In this document: positions 59,863 through 64,000 of the stretch, one piece after another
Numbering within the stretch: position 1 is the stretch's first letter
Layout of the letters: every line of letters starts with the position of its first letter
DNA from: Daldinia sp. FL1419
Lineage: Eukaryota; Ascomycota; Sordariomycetes; Xylariales; Hypoxylaceae
DNA length: 64,000 bases
Assembly: GCA_025201765.1 (NCBI GenBank)
Contig: MU623388.1
Coordinates: 62,001-126,000, forward strand
Direction of reading: 5' to 3'
Notes under the pieces: model-generated
What the model was told of the DNA's origin: nothing
The model's database searches: none
The model's input: only the letters and a program-made list of their open reading frames with translations
Translations under genes and position numbers: made by a program

Positions 59863-61593
59863 ATGGAATTGTCTCCGGTAGCCATAGGAGAAGTGGTCCA
59901 CCCTACTGCGGCTTATTATCAACCTCCCCAAGAAACACAGGAACAGTTGGAACGTCTTAATACTCTCGACCGCTACTATGGTCTTCCTTGGGAGGGCTCT
60001 CTTCTTAATCCGAAGAATCGTATAGATAGCCTTGATCTTCCCCAGAATCCCCTATGGCGCGTTGACGGTTGTGCCGGCTTGGGCAGTCAGTATTACGTGG
60101 TCCCGCTTTTCATCCAACAGGTTCCTCCTATGCGCATGGACGTTTTCGTTTCTAATCTGCAACCACCTCTTATCCGTGACCAGCTTGAACTCGACAAGGC
60201 CTTTCACACCAAGGATTCCGCTCGGCTACCTGGGCTCGCTATAGCAAGACACATTGTTCGAATCCTCCAGCGTTGGACTACGACCGACTTCCATGATTTA
60301 TCATCCTTCGAGAAATTCTATAGAGGCGTGCCTTTTGGATCACGTCTGATCCTGGAGAATATGTCGCTCGACATGCACCAAGTTCGAGTCAAAGTCGGTC
60401 TTAATCATAATCTGGAGCATAAGTTACTTTCGCTTTCAAGATTAGTTGATTTCTGGGGTCCGGAATTCCCTTTTCCTCCAGAGATCGACTTCTTTGATCT
60501 CCACGTAATCAGGGTCCTACACGACAGTGTTTGTCTCGTTCGGATTCACGAGCAGCTTTTCATCTTCAAGGCGCTGACGAGCGGGGCCAAGTATCTTTAC
60601 CACGAATTGAAAACTTTGTGTACGATCGAACCCCACGAGAACGTCATCAGGCGGCCAATGCACATTGTCATGAAGAGGTGCAATTTCGGCTTCAAGAAGG
60701 CTGTTGCTGGTTTCACTACGTTTTATCACGTTAAAGGTACTCTTCGAGATGTCTTGCCCAGCTTGCGAGCTCACGGCCAGTTGCACCGTGTCGACCAGTT
60801 CAAGTGGTCCATACAATTGACCAGGGCACTCGAGCACTTAAAAACTCGCTCCAAGACATACTATCCCGATCTACGTTTAGATAATATTGTGCTATCAGAA
60901 AACTCCGACGTCGTTATGGTTGATTTTGAACAGAGAGGTGTCTGGTGTGAGTTTGCGGCCCCAGAGGTAAACGCCATCGAATACATCCGTCTTCTTGCAA
61001 CTGACGACTGTGTACCCGAGTCCGTAAGCGAGAGATACCAGAGTAAGTTGCAGGAATTAGTACCCAACTACGAAGATTTGGAGGGTGAAGTATATACCAA
61101 CCCAAAAGATGGATTCAATACGTCATGGGTTGCCCTCAGCGAGGTAGAGCAAGAAGCCGCCGAGGTATACATGCTTGGGAGAGTCTTGTGGTGCATTTTC
61201 GAAGGTGTCAGCGGTCCCCAGAAAGCAGCCGTATGGCAGTCGTATAGATGGGAACCCGAACTTGAGTTTCCTGAATACAGGAGGACCCCTCCCGCAATGA
61301 GGGTTCTAATAGACAAGTGCACAAGAGGCAGGCGAGAAGCCCTAGGAAACTTCATCATAAGGCGAAACAGTCAGCTCGTCCTAGCAAACAAGCCTCCTAG
61401 CGAGCAGAGTGCGGCCGATGTTAAACGAGCAGCGAAACGTTTCTGGGCAACCGAAATCGAAGTAGCAAAGAAGTATCTAGAAGTTAGAAGTTCCCAACGT
61501 CGCAAAGGAGAGTGGAGCGGCAATTACTTTGAGCGCCCAACATTAACTCAAGTCTTAGAAGACCTACTACGGCTCCAGAACGAAGCTGCTTAA
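59863..61593 (+). CDS. Protein-kinase-like fold protein with atypical catalytic motifs
   Basis: Single-exon 576-aa protein starting at an ATG. The C-terminal two thirds can be read as a kinase fold: candidate ATP-lysine Lys236 (LFIFKALTSG), helix-C Glu248 (YHELKTL), catalytic loop YPDLRLDN at 334-341, where the usual His-Arg of HRD is Tyr-Pro but Asp336 and Asn341 are kept, and DFE at 354-356 in place of DFG. After it comes FAAPEVNAIEYI, like an APE motif, and a helical C-lobe with YMLGRVLWCIFEG. The N-terminal 220 residues contain no domain I recognise. Fungal genomes carry many such divergent kinase-like proteins; activity is uncertain because Asp/Asn/Lys are present but the DFG glycine is not. 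The spacing from Lys236 to Glu248 is short. Target unknown. Confidence 0.75.
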   Translation: MELSPVAIGEVVHPTAAYYQPPQETQEQLERLNTLDRYYGLPWEGSLLNPKNRIDSLDLPQNPLWRVDGCAGLGSQYYVVPLFIQQVPPMRMDVFVSNLQPPLIRDQLELDKAFHTKDSARLPGLAIARHIVRILQRWTTTDFHDLSSFEKFYRGVPFGSRLILENMSLDMHQVRVKVGLNHNLEHKLLSLSRLVDFWGPEFPFPPEIDFFDLHVIRVLHDSVCLVRIHEQLFIFKALTSGAKYLYHELKTLCTIEPHENVIRRPMHIVMKRCNFGFKKAVAGFTTFYHVKGTLRDVLPSLRAHGQLHRVDQFKWSIQLTRALEHLKTRSKTYYPDLRLDNIVLSENSDVVMVDFEQRGVWCEFAAPEVNAIEYIRLLATDDCVPESVSERYQSKLQELVPNYEDLEGEVYTNPKDGFNTSWVALSEVEQEAAEVYMLGRVLWCIFEGVSGPQKAAVWQSYRWEPELEFPEYRRTPPAMRVLIDKCTRGRREALGNFIIRRNSQLVLANKPPSEQSAADVKRAAKRFWATEIEVAKKYLEVRSSQRRKGEWSGNYFERPTLTQVLEDLLRLQNEAA

Positions 61594-64000
61594 GGCTACG
61601 CAATCATACGAGGGGGGACTAAAGAACCTAGCCACCACTTTGGGACGATCATCTCACACTCCTTTAGTAAAACGTCAGCATCAATACATGATATGCCTTC
61701 CAAGATGACTTTCAGCGTACCTTGAGCATGTCGGCGTGAAAGAATCCTCCATTGACCTTTCCGGGGCAAAGACACTCGGCAAAGGTACATGCTAGGGGCC
61801 ATACCCATAGTATGACATTTAGAAGCCGCTCCTAAAAGGGAGTATAGAACCTAATTTGATAGACAGCTCTTTTCTAGCATAGCCAGGATACCGCCCATTT
61901 CATCCACTTGACTAGACCGCATAGAAAGTATCGGATCTGCTGAGCCGCTCTTGTAAGCACCGGACTTTTGAGGCGAATACTACTAGGTCGAGGTTTCGTA
62001 CCCATGATATTTTAAGTTTTTACAATTACCTCTTCACTACTTGACTTTAGGATAACCTTAGCTTACGTCCCGATCTATAGCCAACGACTCCACCGTCAGA
62101 TGGCCTAATTTATACTATACTCATTGTAGTTATAGAGCGATGTCGGAGAGTCGCCAGTCGTCCACCTAGTGTGCGATCCTCGTCTCTTCCCAACTTATCC
62201 GCTAGGCAGATTCCTAAAGGAGAAGACGGACAAGGCCCATGTCGACCTCTGTATCGTAGTTGCCTACCATCGCTTGTGATTTCTTTCGAACAGACACCCC
62301 CCAAATTTCTGCTAATAGACTGGAATTCCCCAGACGCTATATCGAGCTAGAAAAACGCCGAATAGACGCTTCGCCACAGAAGGGATTCGGCATGGGGTAG
62401 TGCTTGTCATGGGTATTAGGCCAAAGTTTCGACCAAGGAGAAGTCTAGAAGGACTTTAGAACTGGGACGCCAACGTTTCGATCAGGGGAATGCTACTCAT
62501 CCCTAGCCGCCCTAATAGAGGAACATAGGAAGCAATTTCCATAGTCTATCGACCTGACGCCTACTCTACTAGTAGCTCCTCGACCATGTAGCCATAATTA
62601 CCCCTATCAACATCCAGCCAAGGTGGCAACTTGTTGAGAGAAAGGGGAGCATATCAAAGCGGCGCAGTGGGCCATCATTGCAGTAACATCGTCCCACAAC
62701 CTTACTACTCGGCGACCATAAGGCCCTTCTAGAATTATCCAATGGGAACCGAGATCGAGGATTTTAGAGGAGGCAGAGCATCCGTATATCCATCCCACCG
62801 AGATCGCAATGAGGAGCTTGCACCATCTGGGTGCTTACCTGCCCGTTTGCAGCAAGTACTCCACGATCATGCATTACTTTGCGACAAAGCCGGTATTTGC
62901 TGTGAGGCTATACACCGGAGCCATGTATGAAGTTTGTCGGTCCGAGCCAAGTGAAAAGAAACTGCGGGTTCCGAGTAGGTATTCACAAGTGCGCGGATAT
63001 TGTTCCGGGTCGAAATTCCATACCGTAAAAGGCAATACAAGCATCCGGGGTAGCTCGGGGAAATCCTAAACCGGAACGTTTGATTTGGGACCATGTGCGC
63101 AAGGGCGATACCGAATCCAAGTTTTTTCGAGACGTCGGTCGACGTTGAGTTGTCGAAAATTGCGACGATTTTGGTGCCGGAGCCCTCAATTTTTGATTTC
63201 TTTCTGGAAGAAATTGAAACTAAAGTGCGTGTGAAAAAAAATGATATTGTGTGAGAAGCCTCGCTGGCCGCCTAATGGGTCAACTTCGCCGGAAACTCGT
63301 CGAGTGGTGGCCGCGCCAAGAGGCGGCCTAGCATGGAGGCTTTGTGGCCCAAATCGCGACCCAAAGACATGACGAACCTCTCATATGAGCGGCGGTCGCA
63401 TCAAGGGCCCCGGCCGTGCTTTATATGCTAGCTCATAACCACGGATCCGTGTTACCTCCTCCAAAGTCCAAGGCAGAAAATCGAAGGGAAGGGGGTCAAA
63501 AAAATGTTAAAATACCGCTCCGAAGACTCCGTTCGGCTTATTTACCAATCACGACCCCGGTCACTTCTCGTGGCTGATGGACGCCCAATCGTCGTCTACA
63601 GGGTAATATGGTAACATAACATGACTCCCTATGGCATGCATTCTCCAGATGGTGGATGGTTATACGGCTCATTCTCCGTGGTCAGCAACAGGTAGTTAAT
63701 CTCACCTAGTAAGATTCGGCATCGCCAGTCCTATCCATTCCCTCGGGTCCTTTCATTACTCGTTCGAGATATTAATCGTACATCATATATCGTTTCAGCT
63801 GCAACGTCCCTTTTGGGTCGCTCATTTGCCCGTTTGCCCATTTGACCCGTGGCTGAAGATCGAGGTCTTCCCCCCCACGCCTCTTTCCCTTACCCCTAAT
63901 TTGCTTGTAAGCTCACACCGAATAGGTAAAGCATCACATTACTTTGAACCAACGTGGATCAAGCAGCCCCGATTTTAGACCGCTTCTGTCATCATGTCGG
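61594..64000. other. Terminal intergenic region, no convincing gene
   Basis: About 2.4 kb. Short frames overlap on both strands at 62600-63190; one minus-strand frame (62607-62798) contains IILEGPYGRR, which recalls the NAD(P)-binding loop of ferric reductases, but flanking frames are broken and it is treated as a finding only. The end of the window shows no feature. Confidence 0.5.

Overview
The window looks like nuclear DNA of a filamentous ascomycete (Pezizomycotina, probably Sordariomycetes; the class is inferred). Evidence: genes broken by short introns (51-126 bp) with GT...AG ends and RCTRAC-like branch points a few bases before the acceptor, a CYP51B-type sterol demethylase, a fungal-type DUF3074 protein, a CRT10-type protein and a Zn2Cys6 regulator. 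No operons, ribosome binding sites or prokaryotic elements are seen.

Layout. 1-5751: no convincing gene, perhaps one decayed gene end at the left edge. 5752-8704 (+): kinesin-7-like motor. 13360-15198 (+): type II membrane glycosyltransferase resembling GT23/FUT8. 18364-20061 (+): CYP51B (ergosterol synthesis). 21073-22224 (+): DUF3074 protein. 22877-26307 (+): valyl-tRNA synthetase. 27766-29637 (-): ammonium transporter with Glu at the first twin-His position. 33397-35670 (-): CRT10-like protein. 35671-46060: a 10.4 kb gene desert. 46061-47436 (-): TauD/TfdA-like Fe(II)/2-oxoglutarate dioxygenase. 49965-52740 (-): eight-exon Zn2Cys6 regulator whose first exon is just the start codon. 52741-59862: a 7.1 kb desert. 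59863-61593 (+): protein-kinase-like protein with altered HRD and DFG motifs. 61594-64000: no convincing gene.

The genes are mostly unrelated housekeeping or membrane functions, and nothing resembles a biosynthetic cluster. Ten genes in 64 kb is sparse for this group. The long spacers are rich in TAGGTA/TACCTA words and the palindrome TACCTAGGTA, microsatellites, homopolymer runs and G-runs. The exon models below were assembled by reading frames across splice sites; no transcript data were available. The most interesting leads are the ATG-only exon, the possible non-AUG mitochondrial form of valyl-tRNA synthetase, the Mep1-like twin-His change in the ammonium transporter, the unusual kinase-like protein and the dispersed palindrome.
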